Source: Cohnella sp. OV330 (GTDB lineage Bacteria; Bacillota; Bacilli; Paenibacillales; Paenibacillaceae). From it: 64,000 bases of DNA. A program made the translations under genes and the position numbers. Positions within the stretch are counted from its first letter, which is position 1, and each line of letters begins with the position of its first letter. The notes under the pieces are model-generated. The model had not been told where the DNA came from and ran no database searches. It worked only from the letters and a program-made list of their open reading frames with translations. This document shows, piece by piece, positions 9,113 to 17,337 of this stretch. The stretch covers positions 62,001 through 126,000 of the forward strand of contig NZ_FOKE01000005.1 of the NCBI RefSeq assembly GCF_900112065.1. Direction: 5' to 3'.

Positions 9113-10078
9113 TCAGCCTTTCACCGCGCCGATCATAATCCCCTTTACGAAAAACCTTTGGAATATCGGATAGATCAGCAAAATGGGCGCCACGACGATG
9201 ATGGTCACCGTCATTCGAATGGACGTGGTCGTCTGCTTGGTCGACAGGCTGGACATCGCGGTCGAGCCTGCATTTTGCAGGTTGACCATCGTCGACAAGG
9301 AACTCGCCTGATTGATGTAGTTGTACAGGATGAACTGCAGACTGTACAAATTGCTGTCCGTTACCAAGAGCAGCGTATCCTGGAAGGAATTCCACTGATC
9401 CACGGCCGCGAAGATGGCGACGGTCGCCAGTATCGGCTTGCAGATCGGCAGCATGATGCGGAAGAAGATGGTCATCACCCCGGCACCGTCGATGCTGGCC
9501 GCCTGCTGCAGCTCCTTCGGCGTCGACTCGACGAATGTCTTGACCAGAATAATGAAGAACGGAGAGACGATCACCGGCAACACGTAAGCCAGAAAGTTGT
9601 TGGTCAGATGCAGCGATCTCATCGTCAAGTACCAGGGAATGATCCCGGCGCTGAAAAACATCGTGATCACCGTGAACCGGTACCAGAACTTCCGCGCCCA
9701 CATATCCTCCTGGGAGAACATGAAGCCCAGGAAGGCGGAAGCGCCCACCGTCAGACTCGTGCCGATGACCGTTCTGCCCAGCGAGATGAGCGCCGCGTGG
9801 CCGAGCCCCGGGATTTTGAACACGTCGATATAATTCTGGAAGTGAATATGCTTCGGGAAAAACACGACGTCGCCTCGAGCGCTGATATCGTTCGCGCTGA
9901 TCGTGTTGATGATGATCGAGTAAAAGGGATAGACGCAGATCAGCGCAAACAGAGAGAAAAGCGTATAGATGACGACGGAGATGAACTTGTCCGTCGCGCT
10001 GAGCTTATAGCCCGACTTTTTGTCCGCTCGGCTTTGATAAATCGCTTCGGGTACCAGCTCGGTCGTATTGTCGCTCAT
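9113..10078 (-). CDS. YtcP-type sugar ABC permease (MalG-like)
   Basis: 321 residues with about six membrane segments and the inner-membrane coupling motif of binding-protein-dependent permeases (ELQQAASIDGAGVMTIFFRI). The C-terminus ends in ...GIMIGAVKG, typical of YtcP/CUT1 permeases. The open frame continues upstream to 10498, but that part lies inside the LplB gene in another frame and is not permease-like. The ATG at 10078 overlaps the LplB stop (ATGA) and has GGGGAGGG upstream, so translation is coupled. It forms the heterodimeric membrane channel with the LplB-type partner. Confidence 0.93.
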   Translation of the reverse strand: MSDNTTELVPEAIYQSRADKKSGYKLSATDKFISVVIYTLFSLFALICVYPFYSIIINTISANDISARGDVVFFPKHIHFQNYIDVFKIPGLGHAALISLGRTVIGTSLTVGASAFLGFMFSQEDMWARKFWYRFTVITMFFSAGIIPWYLTMRSLHLTNNFLAYVLPVIVSPFFIILVKTFVESTPKELQQAASIDGAGVMTIFFRIMLPICKPILATVAIFAAVDQWNSFQDTLLLVTDSNLYSLQFILYNYINQASSLSTMVNLQNAGSTAMSSLSTKQTTTSIRMTVTIIVVAPILLIYPIFQRFFVKGIMIGAVKG

Positions 10079-10995
10079 ACGATGCCCTCCCCTCTTAACA
10101 TTTTGGACAGTCCGTTCACCGAAAAGAGAAGCACGACGCTGATCAAGCTCTTCAGCATGCTGATCGCGACGGACACGGAATAACTGCCCCCGCCCATGGC
10201 CAGGTTGTACACGTACAAGTCCAGAACCTGAATGCTGTCCTTGTTGAATGCGTTCTGGAAGACGAAATACTGCTCCAGGCCATTGTTCAGGAAGCTCGCG
10301 ATCTGAAGCATCAGCAGCACGAAGTACGTCGGCAGCATGCTCGGCAGAACGACATGGCGAATCACCTGCATGCGGGTAGCGCCGTCCACGTGGGCCGCCT
10401 CGTAGAGGGAATCGTCGATCCCCATGATCGCGGCGATGTACAGAATGGCGGACCACCCCAACGCTTTCCAGGTTGTCCACATCCACATCGTGAGCCACAC
10501 GTGGTCGGAGCTCTGGAGGAACAAGATCGGCGCGTCGGTCAGGCCCAGCTGCCGCAGCATGCCGTTAATGACGCCTTCGCTCGAGAACATGGAGAAGGCG
10601 AGGGAATAAACCAGCACCCAGCTGATAAAGTTCGGGAGCGTGGTGACCGTCTGGATGAACTTCCGGAAGCGTACGGCTTTGATCTCGGTGAGGAAAATGG
10701 CGAATACCATCGGAAGCCAGGAGAAAAGCAGGCTTAGTCCGCTCAAGCCGAACGTGTTCTTGATGACCTGCAGCAGTTGATCGACTTTCACCTGGTTTTC
10801 GACCAGCGATCTGAACCATTGAAGCCCGACGAACGGCGACTTGGACAACGGAATCGGAGGCGTATAGTCGAAGAAGGCGTATACCCAGCCATACAGGGGG
10901 TAGTAGGCGAAGATGAACAGCAGAATCATAAAAGGAGAGATATAGAGAAACTTTCTGAACGACGTGCTTCTCTTGTTGTAATTTAGCATGCGCAC
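10075..10995 (-). CDS. LplB-type sugar ABC permease (MalF-like)
   Basis: 306 residues, six predicted membrane helices and the EAA-loop motif LYEAAHVDGATRMQVIRHVV. The N-terminal phrase YPLYGWVYAFFDYTPP is characteristic of LplB-family permeases. It is the first full gene of the operon running down to 1981. The start is GTG at 10995, with AAAGGAG seven bases upstream; an ATG six bases further in is the alternative. No ATPase gene lies nearby, as usual for this family, which shares an MsmX-type ATPase. Confidence 0.92.
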   Translation of the reverse strand: MRMLNYNKRSTSFRKFLYISPFMILLFIFAYYPLYGWVYAFFDYTPPIPLSKSPFVGLQWFRSLVENQVKVDQLLQVIKNTFGLSGLSLLFSWLPMVFAIFLTEIKAVRFRKFIQTVTTLPNFISWVLVYSLAFSMFSSEGVINGMLRQLGLTDAPILFLQSSDHVWLTMWMWTTWKALGWSAILYIAAIMGIDDSLYEAAHVDGATRMQVIRHVVLPSMLPTYFVLLMLQIASFLNNGLEQYFVFQNAFNKDSIQVLDLYVYNLAMGGGSYSVSVAISMLKSLISVVLLFSVNGLSKMLRGEGIV

Positions 10996-11036
10996 TCCGC
11001 CTCTCCTTTTCGTTTCGAATGGGCGTTACCTTTCAT
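10983..11036 (-). CDS. Possible 17-residue leader peptide before the lplB-type gene
   Basis: A small frame (MKGNAHSKRKGEAECAC) starts at an ATG preceded by GGAAGGGAG and ends with a TAA that overlaps the start of the permease gene. The permease ribosome binding site lies inside it, so translation of the leader could affect translation of the permease. It could also be chance; there is nothing else to support it. Confidence 0.3.
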   Translation of the reverse strand: MKGNAHSKRKGEAECAC

Positions 11037-11067
11037 ATCGATCTCCCTTCCTATTGCCGCGCAGTCT

Positions 11068-11137
11068 TGATGACGCTTTCATGTTTACATTATAGGCACC
11101 CTTATATGCCCGGAACTACGTGCATCTTTTTACTTGC
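11068..11137 (-). promoter_or_regulatory. Promoter P2 of the importer-esterase-GH43 operon
   Basis: Minus-strand TATAAT -10 (11089-11094) with AGTTCC at 17 bp. The shared upstream box (plus-strand ACTACGTGCATCTTTTTAC, 11115-11133) has its GCATC core 30 bp from the -10. A near-perfect cre (minus TGAAAGCGTCATCA, 11068-11081; 13 of 14) covers the likely start of transcription. Same plan as P1 and P3. Confidence 0.7.
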
Positions 11138-11211
11138 TTAACGATCGTTTACGTTTTTGTAAGCGTTATATATTCCAGGGGCTGCCAGCCGTTTGATGAC
11201 GATCGGCTAAT

Positions 11212-11240
11212 AAAAAAGAGAGAATCTGGTTGATTCTCTC
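11212..11240 (-). terminator. Rho-independent terminator after GH43 gene
   Basis: On the minus strand GAGAGAATC, a short loop and GATTCTCTC form a perfect 9 bp stem followed by TTTTTTATTA. It ends the GH127-GH43-GH43 operon. Confidence 0.92.
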
Positions 11241-11260
11241 CGTGTGCGGATGATGTGAAT

Positions 11261-12259
11261 TCAAGCGTTCGTATGGTCCTCCGGGTAAGGATCGATCGTC
11301 CGGATCGTTCCGTCCTCGTCGTAGTGCAGTTCCGTATACTTGACGCAGCGCTTGTGGTTGACTCCGCCCGACAGGGAGCTGTCGTGGTAGAACAGATACC
11401 ACTTGTCCCGGAACCGGACGATCGAGTGGTGGGTCGTCCACCCGATCACGGGCGTCAGGATCGTCCCCTTGAACGTGTACGGCCCGAGCGGGTCGCGGCT
11501 GACGGCATAGACGAGCTTGTGTGTCGTCCCGGTCGAGTAAGACAGGTAATACAAGCCATCGTGCTTGTGCACCCACGGTCCCTCGAAGTAGCGCCGGTCC
11601 TCGTCGCCCGCGAGGATCGGGCTGCCGTCTTCGTCGACGATCTCGACCTCCTGCGGCGTCCCCTGGAGCGACAGCATATCGTCGTTCAGCAGCGCGACGC
11701 GCGGTCCGAGCGCAGGCGCGTCGGGCGCGAGCTCCTCCGGATCCGGCCGGAATTCGCCGGTCCGCCACTTCTCCAGCTGGCCGCCCCAGAGGCCGCCGAA
11801 GTACATATAACTGCGGCCGTCATCGTCGACGAGCACCGCCGGATCGATGCTGAAGCTTCCCTCCATAAAATTCGGCTCCGCCCGGAAGGGCCCTTCCGGG
11901 GATATGCCTGTCGCCACGCCGATCCGGAAGATTCCCTCTCGGTCGCGTGCCGGGAAGAAGAGATAATACTTACCGTTCTTGTACGCGGCATCCGGCGCCC
12001 ACATCTGCTTGGACGCCCACGGAACGTCCCGAATATGCAACGCTTCGCCGTGATCGACGACCGGGGAATCGAAGTCGTCCAAGGACAGGACATGGTAATC
12101 CTCCATCCGGTATTGGTCGCCGTTGTCATTGCTCTCGCCGTCATGGTCGAGATCGTGCGAAGGGTAAACATAGATACGCCCGTTGAATACGTGTGCGGAC
12201 GGATCCGCCGTGTAAATGTGGGTCACGAGCGGTTGATTCGGCTTCGGAGCCTGGTTCAT
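11261..12259 (-). CDS. Family 43 glycoside hydrolase (arabinofuranosidase/xylosidase type)
   Basis: About 332 residues, a single GH43 propeller without extra domain or signal peptide, hence cytoplasmic. Visible blades: ADPSAHVFNGRIYVYPSHD with the catalytic-base Asp region, MWAPDAAYKNGKYYLFF, YFEGPWVHKHDGLYYLSY with the likely acid Glu, and THHSIVRFRDKWYLFYHD. The open frame extends upstream to 12349, but the upstream residues lie in the previous gene. The ATG at 12259 is 7 bases after that gene's stop, and its GGAG ribosome binding site is embedded in the previous gene's last codons. Likely removes arabinose or xylose from imported oligosaccharides; specificity is unresolved. Confidence 0.9.
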   Translation of the reverse strand: MNQAPKPNQPLVTHIYTADPSAHVFNGRIYVYPSHDLDHDGESNDNGDQYRMEDYHVLSLDDFDSPVVDHGEALHIRDVPWASKQMWAPDAAYKNGKYYLFFPARDREGIFRIGVATGISPEGPFRAEPNFMEGSFSIDPAVLVDDDGRSYMYFGGLWGGQLEKWRTGEFRPDPEELAPDAPALGPRVALLNDDMLSLQGTPQEVEIVDEDGSPILAGDEDRRYFEGPWVHKHDGLYYLSYSTGTTHKLVYAVSRDPLGPYTFKGTILTPVIGWTTHHSIVRFRDKWYLFYHDSSLSGGVNHKRCVKYTELHYDEDGTIRTIDPYPEDHTNA

Positions 12260-12266
12260 TCGAGGT

Positions 12267-13796
12267 TCACTCCATTTCATGGATAGGTTCGCCCTTGGCA
12301 TAGCGGAAATAATCGAAGTCCGCGAAGCCGCCGCGCTGGCGGGTCGCATAGTTGAACAAGCCGATACGGTAGCCCATGAAGTGATCCAGCGTATACTTCA
12401 TCTTCAGCGGACGGCCGATGGTCCTCCACGCTTCGCCTTCGGCTGCATAAGCAAAGACTGCCGTATCCGCGCTCTCCCTGAAGTCAAAATCGATCTTCAA
12501 ACGGATTACCTCGCCGGCGAACGGCAAGCTTTCCACGATCTCTTCGCTTCCGTCTTCTCCTCGCACGCACATCGCGACGAGCCGCTCCCCGCTCTCGCCG
12601 GCCCAAATGCCGACGGTGCCGAAGCCGCTCTGCAGCGCGGCCAGGCCGGCGCGATCGCCCGGCTTCATCCCCGTCGCGTCCAGCAGCGTCTCCCCGACGC
12701 AGGTTGGACCTTCCGTCCGCTGCGTCAGCGTATTGCAGGCGCGCTCGATTCGGTCGACGACCGGTCCCGTCGCCAGCCGCAGCCAGCCCGGGCGCTCGGT
12801 CACCGACCAGAGCCTGTCGTCCGGGTTATGGTTCCACTGCCAGTTCAGCGCCAGCTGATTTTCGAAATAGTCGAATTCGTCGCTCTTTACGAGCGGCTTG
12901 GGCGCAGGGTCCGGCTGCGGCACCTCGAACGTCTTGGGTACTTGGCCGTCCTCGCCCAGCACCGGCCAGTCGTTCTCCCAGCGCATCGGCACGAGGCACG
13001 GAAGACGGCCGACGGCATCGCGATCCTGGAACAACATCGCGTACCAGTCTCCTTCCGGCGTATCGACGATACCGCCTTGGGCGACGCCGCAGTTCCGATA
13101 GCCCAGGTCGTCGTCGAGCGCGATGCGGCGCTCATAGGGACCGAGCAGCTCCCGCGAACGGTAGACGAGCTGCCGGCGGCGCCGGTTGCCGACGTTCGGC
13201 CATTCGATGAAAAACAGATAGTAGTAACCGTTCAGTTTATAGGCATGACAGCCCTCGCAGCGCAAGCCGATGCCTTCGCGCTCCGTCTCGAACAGCAGCC
13301 GATCGAGACCGCCTTCCCGCAAGGCGGACGCATCGTCAGTCAGCTCGCGGATACGAATGCCGCCATTGCCATAGATGACATAGACGCGTCCGTCGTCGTC
13401 GAACAGCAGGCTCGGATCGTGATGCAGCCCCTCGATGACGGAGCGCTTCCAAGGACCGCGCTCGATATCCGACGCGCGATACACGTAGAACCGGTTCATG
13501 TCGTTGCAACTGAAGGCGACATAGTACATGCCGGCATGATACCGAAGGCTTGCCGCCCACGAGCCGTTGCCATAGATGCCATTGCCGTCGATCAGATTGT
13601 GGGCGTCGTTGTCCTCCAGCTTGTCGAAGACATAGCTCACGAGCTCCCAGTGCATCAGATTCCCGGACTTCATGATCGGACAGCCGGGCATCGAATGCAT
13701 GCTCGTGCTGACCATATAGTAGACGGAGCCGACCCGGATGACGCTTACGTCCGGAACGTCGGCCCAGAGGATCGGATTGGCGACGGTTGTATGCAT
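12267..13796 (-). CDS. Family 43 glycoside hydrolase with C-terminal beta-sandwich (beta-xylosidase type)
   Basis: 509 residues. The N-terminal propeller starts NPILWADVPDVSVIRVGSVY, the classical GH43 beta-xylosidase opening with the base Asp. The acid-bearing blade is GLRCEGCHAYKLNGYYYLFF. Residues from about 310 form a concanavalin-like C-terminal sandwich, as in XynB-type beta-xylosidases. No signal peptide. AAAGGGG precedes the ATG. It is the middle gene of the GH127-GH43-GH43 operon, and with its neighbours would release xylose and arabinose from short arabinoxylan fragments. Confidence 0.9.
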   Translation of the reverse strand: MHTTVANPILWADVPDVSVIRVGSVYYMVSTSMHSMPGCPIMKSGNLMHWELVSYVFDKLEDNDAHNLIDGNGIYGNGSWAASLRYHAGMYYVAFSCNDMNRFYVYRASDIERGPWKRSVIEGLHHDPSLLFDDDGRVYVIYGNGGIRIRELTDDASALREGGLDRLLFETEREGIGLRCEGCHAYKLNGYYYLFFIEWPNVGNRRRRQLVYRSRELLGPYERRIALDDDLGYRNCGVAQGGIVDTPEGDWYAMLFQDRDAVGRLPCLVPMRWENDWPVLGEDGQVPKTFEVPQPDPAPKPLVKSDEFDYFENQLALNWQWNHNPDDRLWSVTERPGWLRLATGPVVDRIERACNTLTQRTEGPTCVGETLLDATGMKPGDRAGLAALQSGFGTVGIWAGESGERLVAMCVRGEDGSEEIVESLPFAGEVIRLKIDFDFRESADTAVFAYAAEGEAWRTIGRPLKMKYTLDHFMGYRIGLFNYATRQRGGFADFDYFRYAKGEPIHEME

Positions 13797-13816
13797 AGCG
13801 AACCCCTTTTCCGTAT

Positions 13817-15700
13817 TTATGGATGGTTGGCCGACGATCTTCCTTTCACTTTGAAGTAGATCTGGAACGGCTCATACCCGATATCCCGAATTCGCCTCAT
13901 TTGAATCGCGGGGTCTTGATTAACCGTCTTGAAAAAGAATCGCCAGCTTCCCCATTCGCGCTCGTTTTCCATCTCGACCTCAGACGCGATGTCATCCTTT
14001 TCAGCATGCAGAATCCGTTCAGTCTCGCCGATCCCGGCCAGTACATCCGGACCGTACCGGAATGCCCCGATACTCCCGTCGTCCGGCAGCGGAACGAAGC
14101 GGATTCCGATCGGCAGGATGACGCTTACTTGGTCCCCGTCCTGCCAGGTTCGGCGAATGGAATAAAAACGGCCGCTATCCGCCGTCTTACCCTGAAGGCT
14201 GCCGTTGACGTAAATCGCCGCTTCCGACATGATCCATTCCGGAATCCGGCAGTGAATGGCGAACGCCTTCGGAGCCGACGTGTATACGGCAATATCGTAC
14301 TTGCGATACGACGGCAAATTCTCGTGAATCGCGGTCATCTCATTGATGCCCTGAATGCCTGCGGTTATCGAGGAATTCATCAAGCTCCCGCTCATGCGAT
14401 CCTGGGATTGAACGATCCGCACGGCATCTCCCCCGAGATCCGCGCTCAACTCGGAATCGAAATATTGGCAGACATAGACGCCGTCGGCTGCGTCTTGATA
14501 ATAGAGCCCCTGATTCCAGGCCGCGTTCGCCTGGACCATCGTTCCGTGGCAGCAGAAGAAGCTGTCCGTCTCACCGCTCCAATCCTTGCGCAGGCCGGCC
14601 TTCATCGGCAGAAAATACGTGAGCAGCCCGGTCGAAGGATCGTTATGTTTACTGCCGGTCAAAGGGTACGCTTGGTAGTACGCCTGCGCCATGATGCCGT
14701 TGTACAGGTTGTACTCGATATATTGCGCATAGGCGGGATCTCCCGAATGCCGGAACAGGAACTCGGCCAGGCGGTTCATGTTGTAGACCGTGCAGTGCTC
14801 CTGGTTTTTGTCCCCGAGGCGCGCCTTCATCTTCTGCTTGGGCATCCACACCTCGCCGGCCGTCTGTCCGCCCGTCGCCAGATAGCCCCTTTCCGTCACC
14901 GCGCAATTCCAGTAGGCCTTCACGATATCCATCCATCGCTTATCGCCAGTCACCTCGTAAGCCCTGGCGCAGCCGAGCACTTCCGGGATGGTCGTATTCG
15001 CGTGCATGTTCGTCAGCGGGTCTTTGCCTTCGAGCAGGGGCTTGAACAAGCGGCTGCGATAATAGCGCTCGAGCAATGTTTTGTATTTCTCTTTGCCGGT
15101 GGTGCGCAGAAGATCTGCCCATACCTCCAGCATCCCGCCGGTCTCCACATCCAGAATGTCGTCGAACTGCTCCCTGGAAAATCGTCCGCTCCAATCTGCG
15201 AACCAGTCCGCGAACGCGTCCGCGACGGCGAGCGCTTTCTCGTTTCGGCCGTATCGATAAGCGTCGACGAGGCCCATGAGGAGCTTGTGGAGATTGTACT
15301 GCGGCGCCCAGATCTGCTTGCCGCTCGCGATCCAGTGCAGGTATTTCTCCGGAATGGGACCGACCCATTGCCCTCCGTTGTCCTGCTGGCACGCCGCCAA
15401 CTCGTCGATGATGAGATCCATTTTCACCTTCAGCTCCGGGTCTCCGGTCTCGTCCACATGCATGGCGACAGCCGACAGCCAGTGGCCGAGGAAGTGTCCC
15501 CGCAGCTGACAGACCGGCGATTCCCACCCACCATGCGCGTCGTGCGGAATGCCGCGGCCGGAAAAACGACCCGCTTCCAGCCGATAATTAAAAAGAAGAT
15601 GATCGCTGTTCAGCTTCATTAAATACGAACGGTTCGCCGCTTTCCTTCGATTGATCTCCCCATCGCGCACGAGGACGCTTTTTCCCTTGAGTTGTTCCAA
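13817..15700 (-). CDS. GH127 beta-L-arabinofuranosidase-like enzyme (DUF1680)
   Basis: 627 residues, an (alpha/alpha)6 barrel followed by beta-sandwich regions, the length of GH127 enzymes. The family zinc/nucleophile site is visible: E301-H-C303 in EHCTVYNMNRLAEFLF and C383-C384 in FFCCHGT. These fit Glu338, Cys340, Cys417 and Cys418 of Bifidobacterium HypBA1, where Cys417 is the nucleophile. Glu283 is in place for the acid/base. These parallels come from knowledge of HypBA1 and are not aligned by software. Start is TTG at 15700 with GGGGAGG nine bases upstream. No signal peptide, so it is cytoplasmic. First gene of its operon, driven by P3. Confidence 0.9.
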   Translation of the reverse strand: MEQLKGKSVLVRDGEINRRKAANRSYLMKLNSDHLLFNYRLEAGRFSGRGIPHDAHGGWESPVCQLRGHFLGHWLSAVAMHVDETGDPELKVKMDLIIDELAACQQDNGGQWVGPIPEKYLHWIASGKQIWAPQYNLHKLLMGLVDAYRYGRNEKALAVADAFADWFADWSGRFSREQFDDILDVETGGMLEVWADLLRTTGKEKYKTLLERYYRSRLFKPLLEGKDPLTNMHANTTIPEVLGCARAYEVTGDKRWMDIVKAYWNCAVTERGYLATGGQTAGEVWMPKQKMKARLGDKNQEHCTVYNMNRLAEFLFRHSGDPAYAQYIEYNLYNGIMAQAYYQAYPLTGSKHNDPSTGLLTYFLPMKAGLRKDWSGETDSFFCCHGTMVQANAAWNQGLYYQDAADGVYVCQYFDSELSADLGGDAVRIVQSQDRMSGSLMNSSITAGIQGINEMTAIHENLPSYRKYDIAVYTSAPKAFAIHCRIPEWIMSEAAIYVNGSLQGKTADSGRFYSIRRTWQDGDQVSVILPIGIRFVPLPDDGSIGAFRYGPDVLAGIGETERILHAEKDDIASEVEMENEREWGSWRFFFKTVNQDPAIQMRRIRDIGYEPFQIYFKVKGRSSANHP

Positions 15701-15752
15701 AACGCTTATCCTCCCCGCAGAATGCGAATCAAAGATTGAAATAGAGACTTGT

Positions 15753-15820
15753 TGATTGCGCTTTCAATTCAGTATAGGATGTTTAAATTTGCGTCTACAA
15801 TGTGCAAGTTTTTACTTCGT
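15753..15820 (-). promoter_or_regulatory. Promoter P3 of the GH127-GH43-GH43 operon
   Basis: Minus-strand TATACT -10 (15771-15776) with TTGTAG at 18 bp. The shared upstream box (plus-strand ACAATGTGCAAGTTTTTAC, from 15797) has its core again 30 bp from the -10. A cre (minus TGAAAGCGCAATCA, 15753-15766; 13 of 14) lies just downstream of the -10. Confidence 0.7.
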
Positions 15821-15865
15821 TACCCCGCGTTTACGAGTTAGCGCCATAGCAGCCCGAAGAACGCA

Positions 15866-15892
15866 AAGAGCTATCCATGGCGGATAGCTCTT
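15866..15892 (-). terminator. Stem-loop terminator after the oxidoreductase gene
   Basis: AAGAGCTATCC and its complement form a strong stem with a short loop. On the minus strand it is followed only by TGCGTTCTTC, so the U tract is weak. It lies between the Gfo/Idh/MocA gene and promoter P3. Confidence 0.6.
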
Positions 15893-15990
15893 CATCGTTT
15901 CCCCGGATCCGCCAAGCGTCCCCGCTTGCGAAGCTTTTCTAGCTTGCTGCGCGAGGGATCCGGAAGTTGTATTTGGGAGGGACGCCGGGC

Positions 15991-17208
15991 TCAGGCGCCG
16001 AACGTCGAAGCCAACATCGGCTCGCTGCGCTCGATCCATTTGCCGTTCGTAAAATCGGGAAAGGCGACCGGCGCCCCGCCGGCGTGCACCGACTGCTCGG
16101 ACAGCACCGTCACCGCCATCCACGTGGCCATATCGTAGACGTCGATCGGCGGCGTCGATCGGGACTTCACGCAGTCGACGAAGTCGCGCAGGACCAAATA
16201 ATCCATGCCGCCGTGTCCGCCCTTGACGCCGTCGTTCAAAAAGCGCTGCCACACCGGATGTTCGTATCGTTCCAGGTACGAATCGAACTTTTCCCATTCA
16301 TGCGCCGGACTCGCGCCGTCGATATAGATCGAGTTGCCGTCCTCCATCCAGACGCCCTTCGTGCCTTGAATCTGTCCGGCTCTGGAATACGGTCTGGGCA
16401 GGGAAGTATCGTGCGTCAGCAGAATCGTCTCGCCGTGCGCGCACTTCATCATCGTCGTGACGATGTCGCCGAGCTCGATCGGCGAACGCGCGGCCCGATG
16501 GTCCGGTCCGAGATGCTCGCCGGCCCATTCGTTGATCCCCCTCGACTTGGAGGCGATCGAGGCGACGCTGACGATTCGGTTGCCGCGGTTGATGTTCAAG
16601 CAGGCTGCAGGCAAGCCGAGCCCGTGCGTCGGGTACAGGTCGCCGTTGCGATTGAGGTAGTTGTGAATGCGGTAATGCCGGTTCTCGATCCCCTTCGCCA
16701 CTTCCTCGCGCAGATCGTGCAGATAACCGCCGCGGCAGTGGATCAATTCGCCGAACAATCCTTGCCTGACCATGTTCAGCACGGCCATCTCGCTGCGTCC
16801 GTAGCAGCAGTTTTCCAGCAGCATGCACGGCACGCCGGTCGCTTCGGAGGTCCGCACCAGCTCCCAGCATTCCTCGATCGATGCCGCGCCTCCGACTTCG
16901 GACCCGACGTATTTCCCCGCTCTCATCGCCGCGATCGCGATCTCCGCATGACTGGTCCAGGAGGACGCCACGATGACGCCTTCGATGTCCTCCCGCGCCA
17001 GCAATTCTTTATAATTCAGGTACAAGGACGGCTTCGGTTTCGAAGCGTTTTGCGCTGCCTCTGCCGCCTTGTGCAACCGATCTTCATACAGGTCGCTGAC
17101 CGCCGCGATCTCGACGTCGTCCATTTCCTGAAGCAAGCCGAAAAGATCCTTCCCCCGTTGTCCCAAACCGATGACGCCGATCCGGACCTTCGCAGACGAA
17201 GCTGGCAT
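15991..17208 (-). CDS. Gfo/Idh/MocA-family oxidoreductase, GH109-like
   Basis: 405 residues. An N-terminal Rossmann domain (KVRIGVIGLGQRGKDLFGLL) binds NAD(P). A C-terminal alpha/beta domain contains DLYPTHGLGLPAACLNINRG, a block typical of the GH109 branch, whose members cleave glycosides by an NAD-dependent oxidation-elimination route. Related proteins without glycosidase activity are also common, so either a glycosidase or a sugar dehydrogenase is possible. The frame stays open upstream to 17664, but the ATG at 17208 with AAGGAGAG upstream begins the recognisable protein. It is divergent from an AraC regulator that probably controls it. Confidence 0.88.
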   Translation of the reverse strand: MPASSAKVRIGVIGLGQRGKDLFGLLQEMDDVEIAAVSDLYEDRLHKAAEAAQNASKPKPSLYLNYKELLAREDIEGVIVASSWTSHAEIAIAAMRAGKYVGSEVGGAASIEECWELVRTSEATGVPCMLLENCCYGRSEMAVLNMVRQGLFGELIHCRGGYLHDLREEVAKGIENRHYRIHNYLNRNGDLYPTHGLGLPAACLNINRGNRIVSVASIASKSRGINEWAGEHLGPDHRAARSPIELGDIVTTMMKCAHGETILLTHDTSLPRPYSRAGQIQGTKGVWMEDGNSIYIDGASPAHEWEKFDSYLERYEHPVWQRFLNDGVKGGHGGMDYLVLRDFVDCVKSRSTPPIDVYDMATWMAVTVLSEQSVHAGGAPVAFPDFTNGKWIERSEPMLASTFGA

Positions 17209-17229
17209 GAATCCATCTCTCCTTCGAAA

Positions 17230-17319
17230 TTGTGAATTCCTGTTCAACACGTTTATGCTATCATGAGCATAATCGCTTGTATTTGTCGTTCCTCGCATTA
17301 GAGTTGTGAATTTCCGTTC
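17230..17319. promoter_or_regulatory. Divergent regulatory region with direct repeats and a palindrome
   Basis: Two near-identical direct repeats, TTGTGAATTCCTGTTC (17230-17245) and TTGTGAATTTCCGTTC (17304-17319), flank a perfect inverted repeat TTATGCT-6-AGCATAA (17253-17272). Direct repeats are the usual form of AraC-family binding sites, so I infer control of both divergent genes by the adjacent regulator. Clear -35/-10 pairs were not found. Confidence 0.5.
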
Positions 17320-17337
17320 CAGCAAGAGGTGGGAATT

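Noticed and set aside
10079..10498. N-terminal extension of the YtcP-type permease
   Set aside because: The extension overlaps the LplB gene in another frame. The ATG at 10078 has a good ribosome binding site and begins recognisable permease sequence.
15812..16297. 161-codon minus-strand frame at the end of the oxidoreductase gene
   Set aside because: It lies in another frame of the Gfo/Idh/MocA gene and through its terminator; composition is Arg-rich and unlike a protein.
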